DNA of 35,569 bases from Chlorobiales bacterium (GTDB lineage Bacteria > Bacteroidota > Chlorobiia > Chlorobiales > JACMJS01), in the NCBI GenBank assembly GCA_014380515.1, contig JACMJS010000145.1:1-35569 (forward strand), given 5' to 3'. Under the pieces are notes generated by a model. The model made no database searches, was not told the DNA's origin, and was given only the letters and a program-made list of their open reading frames with translations. This document shows, piece by piece, positions 8,349 to 15,525 of the stretch; position 1 is the stretch's first letter, and every line of letters begins with the position of its first letter. The translations under genes were made by a program, and so were the position numbers.

Positions 8349-9086
8349 TTGCAGGACGTCTCGATGGCCGACGCTAAAAAAACGCTCGCCCGTAATCGCG
8401 CGCTGCACACCGCCGGAACACTTTCCGATGCCGACTTACAAAAATCTGAAACCGTCATGCAGACTGCGAAAGCAAACGCCGCCGCCGCTGCCGCGCAATT
8501 TGCAAACACATTTGTTAACGCGCCGTTTGGCGGCCGCATCATTAAAAAACTTATCGATGTGGGTGGCACGCCTGCAACCGGCATCTGCACCATCGTTGAT
8601 GATTCGGAAACCATCATAGAAGTTGATGTCAATCAGAACGACGTTGCCAAACTCAAACCTGATCAACCCGCGTTGGTTACGCTTGATGCCTATCCGCTGA
8701 TGGAATATGCCGCCGTAGTCAAAACCATTATGCCCGCCGCCGATAAAACCAAAAACACCGTGCAAGTCAAAGTCCGCATCACCAAGCCGGACGATACCTT
8801 TAAGTATCAAATGAGTGGCAAAGTTTTTTTTGTAACTGAGCCGCAAACGGAGAACCGGAAAATCAAAGCTCAATTGGTTGTTTCTAAATCCGCCGTCTTC
8901 GAGGACAACGGTCAGAAAGCCGTCTGGCGGATCGAGGATGGAAAAGTATTTCGTCGCCCCGTCAAAACCGGCGAGGACTTAGGCGACCGCCTCGAACTCG
9001 TGAGCGGACTTGCCGCCGACGATCAAGTGATTTTGAATCCACAAGCGGCTCAGTTCAAAGACGGCATGCCGGTAGCGGTGAAGTGA
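8343..9086 (+). pseudogene. Truncated RND/HlyD-type periplasmic efflux adaptor
   Basis: The C-terminal two thirds of a membrane fusion protein (periplasmic adaptor of a tripartite efflux pump). Visible parts are the end of the alpha-hairpin (KTLARNRALHTAGTLSDADL...), the second lipoyl half (FVNAPFGGRIIKKLIDVGG), the beta-barrel (TIIEVDVNQNDVAKLKPDQ) and the membrane-proximal domain (VFRRPVKTGEDLGDRLELVSG). The N-terminal signal, first beta-barrel strand, first lipoyl half and first helix are missing. Upstream of about 8343 the frame is only antisense of the outer-membrane-protein fragment, so the 8169 start in the track is artificial. An ATG at 8364 could start a shortened product, but without a signal peptide it would not be exported. 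No pump or TolC gene is adjacent. Confidence 0.75.
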
Positions 9087-9129
9087 AAGTTCACTTAAAG
9101 TTCTTCAACAACCCTTAAATCAGTTTTAC

Positions 9130-9573
9130 ATGCGACGACTTTCGCTTTATATCTCGATCATCTTACCGCTTCTCTTTCTTGCTTCGTCGTCCGCCGCGGC
9201 TCAAACTTCGGCTACCGACATTTGCGGGGAGTGGCTTACTTCCGATGAGGCCGGAAAAATTTTGATTTACCAAGCAACCGACGGTACGCTGGAAGGCAAA
9301 ATCGTTTAGGTCAGGCAAACGGGCGACAGCCTTGACGCTCAAAATTCAAATCCCGTGCAATCGCCTGCTCGTCCGAAACCCGGCGCGATGGTTTTGAAAG
9401 GGTTGCGATTCAAAGGGGAAAATGACTGGGGCGACGGCATTATTTATGAGCCGCAACATGGCGGTCAGTACAGTTTATTCATTTCGATGAACGGGAAAAA
9501 TACGCTCCATCTCAGAGGCTACCTCGGCATTTCCATTTTCGGCAGGACGGAAATATGGACGCGGGCGAAATAA
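9130..9573 (+). pseudogene. DUF2147 family protein with an in-frame amber codon
   Basis: From ATG at 9130 the frame gives a signal peptide (MRRLSLYISIILPLLFLASS...AAA) and then the DUF2147 pattern: ICGEWLTSDEAGKILIYQ, LEGKIV, a TAG stop at 9307-9309, VRQTGDSLDAQN, MVLKGLRF, DGIIYEPQHGGQYS and RGYLGISIFGRTEIWTRAK. The reading frame is the same on both sides, and the stop replaces the tryptophan that usually follows LxGKIV (TGG to TAG, one base). The ORF track shows only the second part (from 9355). A strong terminator follows the stop. The intact family is a small exported protein of unknown function. It is either a nonsense-mutated gene or a read error. Confidence 0.82.
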
Positions 9574-9597
9574 AAAAGGCTCGATGAAGAGCCTTTT
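9574..9597. terminator. Bidirectional rho-independent terminator
   Basis: Arms AAAAGGCTC and GAGCCTTTT with a 6-base loop (gatgaa), followed by ggttttt. It separates the converging DUF2147 and SDR genes. Confidence 0.85.
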
Positions 9598-9640
9598 GGT
9601 TTTTGATGTTGGTGTTGGAAGCCTTGAAGAGTGAGCAAGT

Positions 9641-10390
9641 TTAAACTTCTCCGAAGCCACCGGCGACGACCATTTCCGCACCGAGCATATATGAAGAATC
9701 AGACGACGCAAGGAATAAAATCACCTTTGCGACTTCCTCCGGCGTGCCAAACCGCTTGAGTGTGGGCAGTGATGCCATTCCGTCTAGAACCTGTTTCTCT
9801 ACTTCAGGCGGCATGCCGAGCCGTCCGAAAATTGGCGTTGCAATCGGGCCGGGGCTGCACACATTGACACGAATGTTTCTACCGGCCAAATCTGCTGAGA
9901 GCGTTCGGGCGAACGACCGCACTGCCGCTTTGCTCGCCGAATAGACGCTTGCGTTTGCCATGCCGATCTGATTGACGACTGAAGAGACAATCACAATCGA
10001 ACCGCCATCGTTGAAGAGCGGCAAGGCTTTTTGAATCGTGAAGAACGCGCCTTTGACGTTGATGTCCATGATTTCATTGTAGAGCGATTCGTCGGTCGCT
10101 TCCACCGGCGCACCTTTGAAGATGCCCGCATTGACAACCAAGATGTCGATCTTGCCAAACTTTTCTTTCGTCTTTGCGATAAGTTTGTCAATATCGGCGA
10201 GCGACGACACATCGCCTTGCACGGCCAGTGTTTCGCCGCCGATGGCTTTCACCGATTCATCAAGCGTCTTCTGGTTGCGGCCTGAGATGACGACCTTCGC
10301 GCCCTCCGCCTGAAATTCTTTGGCCGTCGAAAGTCCGATACCGCTGTTGCCGCCCGTAATGACGGCGACTTTGCCTTCTAATTTTTTCAT
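9641..10390 (-). CDS. SDR family NAD(P)-dependent oxidoreductase
   Basis: A 249-residue classical short-chain dehydrogenase/reductase. The nucleotide-binding motif TGGNSGIG is at residues 12-19, the NAG motif near 88 (VVNAGIF), and the catalytic Ser-Tyr-Lys set lies in IVSSVVNQIGMANASVYSASKAA, followed by NVCSPGPIATPI. SGRN after the second beta-strand suggests NADP(H) preference. The substrate is unknown. The ArsR-type regulator gene lies upstream on the same strand with a 110-base gap that contains an inverted repeat, so this enzyme is a likely target of that regulator. The leader has no Shine-Dalgarno sequence. Confidence 0.92.
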   Translation of the reverse strand: MKKLEGKVAVITGGNSGIGLSTAKEFQAEGAKVVISGRNQKTLDESVKAIGGETLAVQGDVSSLADIDKLIAKTKEKFGKIDILVVNAGIFKGAPVEATDESLYNEIMDINVKGAFFTIQKALPLFNDGGSIVIVSSVVNQIGMANASVYSASKAAVRSFARTLSADLAGRNIRVNVCSPGPIATPIFGRLGMPPEVEKQVLDGMASLPTLKRFGTPEEVAKVILFLASSDSSYMLGAEMVVAGGFGEV

Positions 10391-10449
10391 TTTTGTAAAT
10401 GAGATGCGTTTGAGAAATGAGTTAACCTGAGAGAAATAAAAAAATATGT

Positions 10450-10473
10450 ATTGATATATCTAAATGTATCGAT
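10450..10473 (-). promoter_or_regulatory. Candidate ArsR-family operator upstream of the SDR gene
   Basis: Arms ATTGATATAT and ATGTATCGAT, separated by CTAA, form a 10-4-10 inverted repeat with two mismatches, 60 bases before the SDR start. A related half-site (ATCAATA) recurs before the arsR gene at 10796-10811. The A/T-rich dyad is of the type bound by ArsR/SmtB dimers. The assignment is inferred from position and symmetry. Confidence 0.5.
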
Positions 10474-10501
10474 GTGTAAGTCCAAAAAAAGTTGCCGGAT
10501 T

Positions 10502-10780
10502 TCAGGCGTCAGCGACTTTTCCGAGAAACACGGTCAGGGCTTCGATGTTCTTTTGGTTGAGCGAGAGTATCGAAGTACGTCCGTCTTTTTCTACCGAGAC
10601 AAGGCCTGATTCCACAAGCAATTGGATGTGATGCGACATGGTTGGCTGCGCCAGCGATGTGAGTTTTTCGGTTTCAGAGCAATTCATCGTGCCGCGCTTC
10701 GCAAGTTCTTTCACAATTTTCAGGCGGTTTTTATCTCCGAGAGCTTTGGCGGCTTTTACAATGAAGTCATCGTTTGTCAT
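10502..10780 (-). CDS. ArsR/SmtB family transcriptional regulator
   Basis: A winged-helix protein of 92 residues from the preferred start (MTNDDFIVKAAKALGD). The pattern ALGDKNRLKIVKELAKRGTMNCSE, then the recognition helix LAQPTMSHHIQLLVESGLVSVEKDGR and the wing SILSLN, is typical of ArsR-type repressors. The metal-binding CxC of ArsR is not seen in the recognition helix, so an organic or redox signal is more likely than arsenic. The track start 30 bases upstream would place the operator-like repeat at 10796-10811 inside the gene, which argues for the shorter form. It precedes the SDR gene on the same strand. Confidence 0.87.
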   Translation of the reverse strand: MTNDDFIVKAAKALGDKNRLKIVKELAKRGTMNCSETEKLTSLAQPTMSHHIQLLVESGLVSVEKDGRTSILSLNQKNIEALTVFLGKVADA

Positions 10781-10795
10781 GGCTGCGGGTAATAC

Positions 10796-10811
10796 ATTGA
10801 AGTTTATCAAT
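10796..10811 (-). promoter_or_regulatory. Candidate autoregulatory operator before arsR
   Basis: ATTGA-agttta-TCAAT is a short perfect inverted repeat, 16 bases before the chosen arsR start. It shares ATCAATA with the larger dyad before the SDR gene. Weak by itself; the recurrence gives it some weight. Confidence 0.35.
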
Positions 10812-10941
10812 ATGTTTCAAGACCGAAAAAAAATTAAATTTATTTTCTAACGGCCACTGTTATCGGATCACCATTCGAAGGTAACGCGGTTCTTATCCGT
10901 TTTCAATTTTATTTTCACACACCCTTTGCGATATAACTCCG

Positions 10942-11649
10942 ATGCAACTCATACTTCCCATTCTTGTTTTGGCTACGCACAACCGCGATAAGATCAAAGA
11001 GATTACCGGCCTTGCGGCACCGTTACCGATTACGATCAAAACGCTCGATGACTTTGCGGACTTTCCCGAAGTAGATGAAACCGAAGCAACGCTCGAAGGC
11101 AATGCCCTGAAAAAAGCCCGAGAGATTTATGCGGCGGTCGGTGGGAAGTTTTCAGAGGTGCCTGAAGCGACGAGCGTCATCGTCCTTTCAGACGATACGG
11201 GGCTTGAGGTTGATGCGCTCGGCGGTGCGCCGGGCGTGTATTCGGCGCGATATGCGTCGCGGCAAGGTGAGAAGGTAAGCTATGCGCAGAATGTTGAAAA
11301 GCTTCTGAGCGAGATGGACGGCATAGTGAACCGGCGTGCACAGTTCAGGACGGTAGTTGCGATGGTTGGAAACTTCAGCGGTTTGGAAAAGGGCAAAGTC
11401 AGCGGCTTTGGAAAACCAAACGGGGCGTCCTATTTTGAAAAAAGTTTTGAAGGCGTTGCGACGGGAGAAATCACCGCGGAGCAGCGCGGCCAGAGCGGGT
11501 TCGGCTACGATCCCGTTTTTTTATCCGACGCCCTCCGTAAAACCTTCGCCGAACTTTCAAGCACGGACAAAAATCTGGTCAGTCATCGCGGCATCGCCGT
11601 CCGCAAAGCCTTGTCATTTTTGCAATCGCTGATGACTGCGCCGGAGTGA
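10942..11649 (+). CDS. rdgB: RdgB/HAM1 family XTP/dITP diphosphatase
   Basis: A 235-residue house-cleaning pyrophosphatase that hydrolyses non-canonical purine nucleotides (XTP, dITP, ITP) to the monophosphate, keeping them out of DNA and RNA. Motifs are clear: LVLATHNRDKIKEI near the N-terminus, ETEATLEGNALKKARE, VLSDDTGLEVDALGGAPGVYSARYA (catalytic DD), GFGYDPVFL and SHRGIAVRKAL. It is slightly longer than the E. coli protein (about 197 residues) owing to inserts after residue 65 and near 150. The downstream roadblock gene starts within 15 bases, so the two are probably co-transcribed. Confidence 0.95.
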   Translation: MQLILPILVLATHNRDKIKEITGLAAPLPITIKTLDDFADFPEVDETEATLEGNALKKAREIYAAVGGKFSEVPEATSVIVLSDDTGLEVDALGGAPGVYSARYASRQGEKVSYAQNVEKLLSEMDGIVNRRAQFRTVVAMVGNFSGLEKGKVSGFGKPNGASYFEKSFEGVATGEITAEQRGQSGFGYDPVFLSDALRKTFAELSSTDKNLVSHRGIAVRKALSFLQSLMTAPE

Positions 11650-11663
11650 ATTTTTATACATCC

Positions 11664-12569
11664 ATGGCCACGATCACTTCTACCGAACTCAGCCGCTCAC
11701 TCAAAGCCGAACTTTTCGCGGCGGCAACCGACGACAAAAAGTATAGAGCACTCATTGCCACACTCGATGCGCGGCTTTTAAAACAACTTCAGGAATTTGT
11801 TTGGGCGTTTATCGTCGATGAATCGCAAGCGGCGCCGACGAAGCGCAGCCGCTCTGAAATTATGGCGATGCTCGAACCGACGGCTCGCTATCAACAACGT
11901 GCCAAGTGCCTTGAGCCGCTCGGCTATTGCACCATTGCGATGTGCGTGCGCATCAACCCGTCGTGCGCCGCCACGCGCATCGGCGGCATCCTCACCACGC
12001 TACGCCCGCTCCTGACCACGCTGCTCGAAGAGCGACCCGAACTCACCGATCTGCCGCAAGTAGCCGAGCCGGATGATGTTATTCCAACGGCCATCCCGCA
12101 ACCAGCCCTACCGGTTGCCGCGCCGAAGAAAAAAGAAATCGCCGCTGAAGGTGTGCCGCAGCAGCGCGAGCGGAAAGAAGAAATTGTTCCCGAAGAATTG
12201 AAAGCACGGTATGCCAAGTTCAGGCCGATGCTGTGGTCGATGGTCGAAACCGAAGGCTTGGAATATGCATTGCTCATCACCGAAGGCGGCGGCGTACTAC
12301 AACATGCGTCGTCGCATGAACATGATGTAAGTGAGATTTCTCAAACCTTGGCCGATGAAGTCAGTTCGGTGATTGAGCAAGGCGAGGCGGTGAATTATAC
12401 GCAGTTGCTCACGGTAACAAAAGAGTTCGAAGGCGGCGTCGTTGCAATGCGGTCGATTGGCGGCGGCCTTTACCTCATCGGTATTTCCTCGACTGTGCTG
12501 CCGGGTAAGATTCACAGCCTCATCATTAAACTCGGCGGGCAATTGATCGAGGAAATTGCGAAGCAGTAG
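11664..12569 (+). CDS. Roadblock/LC7 domain protein with a novel N-terminal region
   Basis: A 301-residue protein from the ATG at 11664; the track GTG at 11646 overlaps the rdgB stop and is less likely. The last 105 residues or so (LEYALLITEGGGVLQHASSH ... SIGGGLYLIGISS ... IIKLGGQLIEEIAKQ) match the Roadblock/LC7 fold, also found in MglB, which regulates small Ras-like GTPases such as MglA. The first 125 residues are not recognised. They include a cysteine-rich stretch (Cys82, Cys89, Cys94, Cys101) around YCTIAMCVRINPSCAATRIGG. A proline/lysine/glutamate-rich linker (about 130-180) joins the two parts. No GTPase gene is adjacent. It follows rdgB closely. Confidence 0.72.
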   Translation: MATITSTELSRSLKAELFAAATDDKKYRALIATLDARLLKQLQEFVWAFIVDESQAAPTKRSRSEIMAMLEPTARYQQRAKCLEPLGYCTIAMCVRINPSCAATRIGGILTTLRPLLTTLLEERPELTDLPQVAEPDDVIPTAIPQPALPVAAPKKKEIAAEGVPQQRERKEEIVPEELKARYAKFRPMLWSMVETEGLEYALLITEGGGVLQHASSHEHDVSEISQTLADEVSSVIEQGEAVNYTQLLTVTKEFEGGVVAMRSIGGGLYLIGISSTVLPGKIHSLIIKLGGQLIEEIAKQ

Positions 12570-12641
12570 TTGCCCAAGCCCTCTCTCCGAGGGTGAAGTT
12601 GTTGTTAGGAAGATTTAGAAGAGCGGGGGAAGAAAGAGAGA

Positions 12642-12962
12642 TTAATTTCCGGTAAAGGCGTAATTGGGGTTGAGTTCGCGCACCATTAAACTTTCTACCG
12701 GTTTGCCGCCGATCAGATGTTCGTGAATCACACGGTCGGCTTCATCCTCCGAAGTAATCCGGTACCAAATCCCCTCAGGATAAATCACCGTAACAGGCGC
12801 GTGATCACAGGCATCCAAACAGCCCGATTTGTTCGCCCGTATTTCGTGCTTCATCCCTAATTTTTTAATCTGCGATTTCAAGTACGAATGCACCTTTTCC
12901 GAACCTTGCTGCGCGCAGTTCGATGAATTGACGCACGTAAAAGCGTGATGTTTATATCTCAT
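12642..12962 (-). CDS. Thioredoxin-like [2Fe-2S] ferredoxin domain protein
   Basis: A 106-residue protein with cysteines at 10, 16, 48 and 52 (FTCVNSSNC ... SGCLDACDHAPVTVIYPEGIWY). This is the ligand pattern of thioredoxin-like [2Fe-2S] ferredoxins, related to the NuoE domain, and the CLDxCxxAPVxxVYP-type ending is characteristic. Its partner is unknown; such proteins carry electrons or occur as accessory proteins of cobalamin or hydrogenase pathways. It lies downstream of the sigma-54 response regulator on the same strand with a 92-base gap. Confidence 0.85.
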   Translation of the reverse strand: MRYKHHAFTCVNSSNCAQQGSEKVHSYLKSQIKKLGMKHEIRANKSGCLDACDHAPVTVIYPEGIWYRITSEDEADRVIHEHLIGGKPVESLMVRELNPNYAFTGN

Positions 12963-13054
12963 TGGAGTTCTTGAATAGATTTGTTAGTTGTCAATCGTTA
13001 GCAAAGAAATAACCTTCTAGGTCTTCACCAACGACTGACAACGATCGACTGTTT

Positions 13055-14458
13055 TCACTCTTCCGATTCCTTTGGCTTTTGAAGCGCATACTTTTCGATT
13101 TTGGTATAAAGGTGGCTGCGCTGCATTCCAAGTTTTTCCGCCGTCTTCGATATATGCCACCGGTATTTTTCCAACTTCCGCAAAATGAACGTCGCTTCGG
13201 CATTGGCTTTGAACTCCTCAAAAACTTCGAAGTTATCAAAAATGTTCGTTGCGGATTTTTCTTTCGCAGAACCTGAAAGCGGCGCGAACAGATCGACGTC
13301 GGTTTCATCGATGGTCGCGCGGTCGGTCATAATCACGAGGCGTTCGATGATGTTATGCAATTCGCGGATGTTGCCGCGCCAGTCGTAGTGCCGCAATTTG
13401 GCGAGCGCGGCGGGCGTAAGCGTTTTTTCAGGCAGGGCGTTTTTTTCAGCGAGCACTTTGGCAAACTGTAACGCGAGCGCATCAATATCTTCGCGGCGCA
13501 GGGAGAGCGGCGGCACATCGATCATAATCACGCTGAGGCGGTGATATAAATCCTCACGGAAGTTTCCCTTCTCGATTTCATCGATCAGATGTTTATTCGT
13601 CGCCGCGAGTACGCGCACATTGACCTCAATCTGTTTTGCACTGCCGACGCGCTGAATTTTATTTTCTTGCAACACCCGTAATACCTTCGCCTGTGCGGTG
13701 AGCGACATGTCTCCGATTTCATCTAGGAAAATCGTGCCGCCGTGCGCCTGCTCGAACTTACCATGACGCGGCTCAGTTGCGCCGGTGAAACTGCCTTTCT
13801 CATGCCCGAAGAGTTCCGACTCGATCAGTTCCGTCGGGATGGCGGCGCAATTGAGGGCGACAAACGGTGCGGTGCTGCGGTGGCTTTTGTGGTGAATCCA
13901 CCGCGCGACGAGTTCTTTGCCCGTGCCGTTGCCGCCGGTAATGAGTACGCGCGAGTCCGTCTTCGCCACTTTGTCGATCAACAATTTTACTTTTTGAATC
14001 GCCGCACTCCCGCCGATGATTTCCGGCGGATCGGTTTGAACTTTGGTAAGTTTATCGATCTTGCGTTTGAGGGCGGAGTTATCTTTTTGCAGGTCGGATT
14101 TTTCAATCGCGTTGCGCAGACTGACGAGCACGCGGTTGCGGTCGAGCGGCTTTTCTAAAAAATCCGTCGCCCCGAGTTTGATCGCTTCGACGGCGGTCTC
14201 GATGTTGCCGTGGCCGGAGATGATAATGACCGGCAGGTCTTTGCGGTCTTCACGGATTTTGCGAAGGACTTCGAACCCATCGAGGCCAACCATTTTAATG
14301 TCGAGCATGACGGCGTCTATCGTGTGCTGCGAAAGAGCGTTGATGCCTTGCACGCCGTCGCTGGCCGTCTCGACGGTAAAGCCGTCGTATTCTAAAATCA
14401 TGCGGACCGCCTCCTGAATCGGACGCTCATCGTCGATGACCAAAATTTTTTTCTGCAT
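13055..14458 (-). CDS. NtrC-family sigma-54-dependent response regulator
   Basis: A 467-residue activator from the ATG at 14458 (MQKKILVIDDE); the 55 extra residues of the track start are not domain-like. The receiver domain (1-120) has the acidic pair DD, the phosphorylation site Asp53 (VMLDIKM) and the conserved Lys (EKPLDRNR). The AAA+ domain (about 145-370) has Walker A GGNGTGKE (usually GESGTGKE), the sigma-54 contact loop ESELFGHEKGSFTGA (GSFTGA for GAFTGA) and Walker B GTIFLDEIGDM. The C-terminal Fis-type helix-turn-helix is KYRWHISKTAEKLGMQRSHLYTKI. No histidine kinase is adjacent. It is divergent from ccmC with 144 bases between them, so it might control the ccm genes, but I saw no -24/-12 element there. 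Confidence 0.93.
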   Translation of the reverse strand: MQKKILVIDDERPIQEAVRMILEYDGFTVETASDGVQGINALSQHTIDAVMLDIKMVGLDGFEVLRKIREDRKDLPVIIISGHGNIETAVEAIKLGATDFLEKPLDRNRVLVSLRNAIEKSDLQKDNSALKRKIDKLTKVQTDPPEIIGGSAAIQKVKLLIDKVAKTDSRVLITGGNGTGKELVARWIHHKSHRSTAPFVALNCAAIPTELIESELFGHEKGSFTGATEPRHGKFEQAHGGTIFLDEIGDMSLTAQAKVLRVLQENKIQRVGSAKQIEVNVRVLAATNKHLIDEIEKGNFREDLYHRLSVIMIDVPPLSLRREDIDALALQFAKVLAEKNALPEKTLTPAALAKLRHYDWRGNIRELHNIIERLVIMTDRATIDETDVDLFAPLSGSAKEKSATNIFDNFEVFEEFKANAEATFILRKLEKYRWHISKTAEKLGMQRSHLYTKIEKYALQKPKESEE

Positions 14459-14602
14459 TGAAAAAATCACTCTGTACGAAGTCAGCAAAGGTAAGCACCA
14501 AACCGGCTTGTGCAAAGACATCGAGCATCCCCGAGATAAAGAAGGCGGCTTTGAAACGAATCGCTGTTTAAGTACGTTTTCGTCCTCAACTTCAAGTTCG
14601 AA

Positions 14603-15346
14603 ATGAATACATCCGCAACACACGCCCGTCGCCTCGGTAAATGGGGTTTATATTTCTGGCTCACAACCGTGATGATATTCGCCCTGCTCTCGCCGCAGCG
14701 CGTGGCGATGCTCGGCGAGACGACGAAGAATATGTATTTCCACGTTTCGATGTCTTTCACCGCTACGATTGCGTTTCTCGCTTCAATGTGGTTCAGCATT
14801 CAACTTCTGCGCACCAAAAATTTAGACTTTGATTTGAAGGCCGATGCCGCCGCAGGACTCGGCTTGTTGTTCAATGTGCTTGCGATGATCACGGGCGCGA
14901 TTTGGGCGAGATTCACTTGGGGACAGTTTTGGAATTGGGACCCGAAGCAAACGAGCATTTTTATTTTGCTGCTCGTCTATCTGACTTACTTCGTGCTGCG
15001 TTCGGCGATTGAAAGCTCGGAGAAACGGGCGAGGCTTGCCGCGGTCTATAATATCTTCGCGTTTCCCTCCGTCATTTTTCTCTACTTCGTCTTGCCGCGA
15101 TTGGTCGGCGGGCTGCACCCGGGTTCGGACAAGGGCGATGTGAATCCCGCCGTCTCCGGCACCACCGACCCGATGATTCGCATTTTTCTCTATTCCACAA
15201 CCTTCGGGTTTATCGCTCTCTTTTTCTGGCTACATAGTCTCCGCTACCGTCAACTAAAACTTGCGCAGGCGGTGGAGGAAAGAATCGCATTACGCAGCGA
15301 GCACGCTTTTCAAACCCGCGCGGTAAAAACTTTAGAACACGTTTGA
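14603..15346 (+). CDS. ccmC: Cytochrome c biogenesis protein CcmC (CcsA family)
   Basis: A 247-residue inner-membrane protein with six predicted helices. The tryptophan-rich WWD signature FTWGQFWNWDPKQTS lies near residue 107, and conserved histidines flank it (MYFHVSMSF; GGLHPG). CcmC handles heme at the periplasmic face and helps load it on CcmE. The length matches CcmC (about 245), not CcmF or CcsA. It is the first gene of ccmC-ccmD-ccmE-ccmF. The start has no Shine-Dalgarno sequence (acttcaagttcgaaATG). Confidence 0.93.
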   Translation: MNTSATHARRLGKWGLYFWLTTVMIFALLSPQRVAMLGETTKNMYFHVSMSFTATIAFLASMWFSIQLLRTKNLDFDLKADAAAGLGLLFNVLAMITGAIWARFTWGQFWNWDPKQTSIFILLLVYLTYFVLRSAIESSEKRARLAAVYNIFAFPSVIFLYFVLPRLVGGLHPGSDKGDVNPAVSGTTDPMIRIFLYSTTFGFIALFFWLHSLRYRQLKLAQAVEERIALRSEHAFQTRAVKTLEHV

Positions 15347-15353
15347 AAAAAGT

Positions 15354-15509
15354 ATGATTGAGTTTTTAACTGCTTATCCGCTTTATACCGTGCTCGCCGT
15401 TGTGCTTTCGATCTGGACGGGACTGTTCATTTATATTTACCGGCTCGATCACAAACTTTCCAAACTCGAATCGATGCTCGGCGAGGCATCTCAACGCGAA
15501 ACGAACTAG
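15354..15509 (+). CDS. ccmD: CcmD family small membrane protein
   Basis: A 51-residue ORF missing from the track: MIEFLTAYPLYTVLAVVLSI then WTGLFIYIYRLDHKLSKLE and a polar tail, ending TAG at 15507-15509. One hydrophobic helix followed by the basic, coiled RLDxKLxKLE stretch is the CcmD pattern in Bacteroidota and Chlorobiota. CcmD stabilises the CcmABC-CcmE heme release complex. It starts 7 bases after the ccmC stop and ends 16 bases before ccmE, exactly where ccmD is expected. Length, position and motif agree. Confidence 0.88.
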   Translation: MIEFLTAYPLYTVLAVVLSIWTGLFIYIYRLDHKLSKLESMLGEASQRETN

Positions 15510-15525
15510 ATAATTATTTTCAACC

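Noticed and set aside
8105-8632. A 175-residue minus-strand ORF across the junction
   Set aside because: It is partly antisense of the adaptor and out of frame with the barrel gene; Ser/Ala-rich and without domain features.
9307-9309. Pyrrolysine or other programmed readthrough at the TAG
   Set aside because: The residue is Trp in the family, no pyl genes or downstream structure was seen, and other damaged genes lie alongside; simple nonsense mutation or error is more likely.
14459-14602. A sigma-54 (-24/-12) promoter between the response regulator and ccmC
   Set aside because: No GG-N10-GC element with the right context was found in this stretch by eye.
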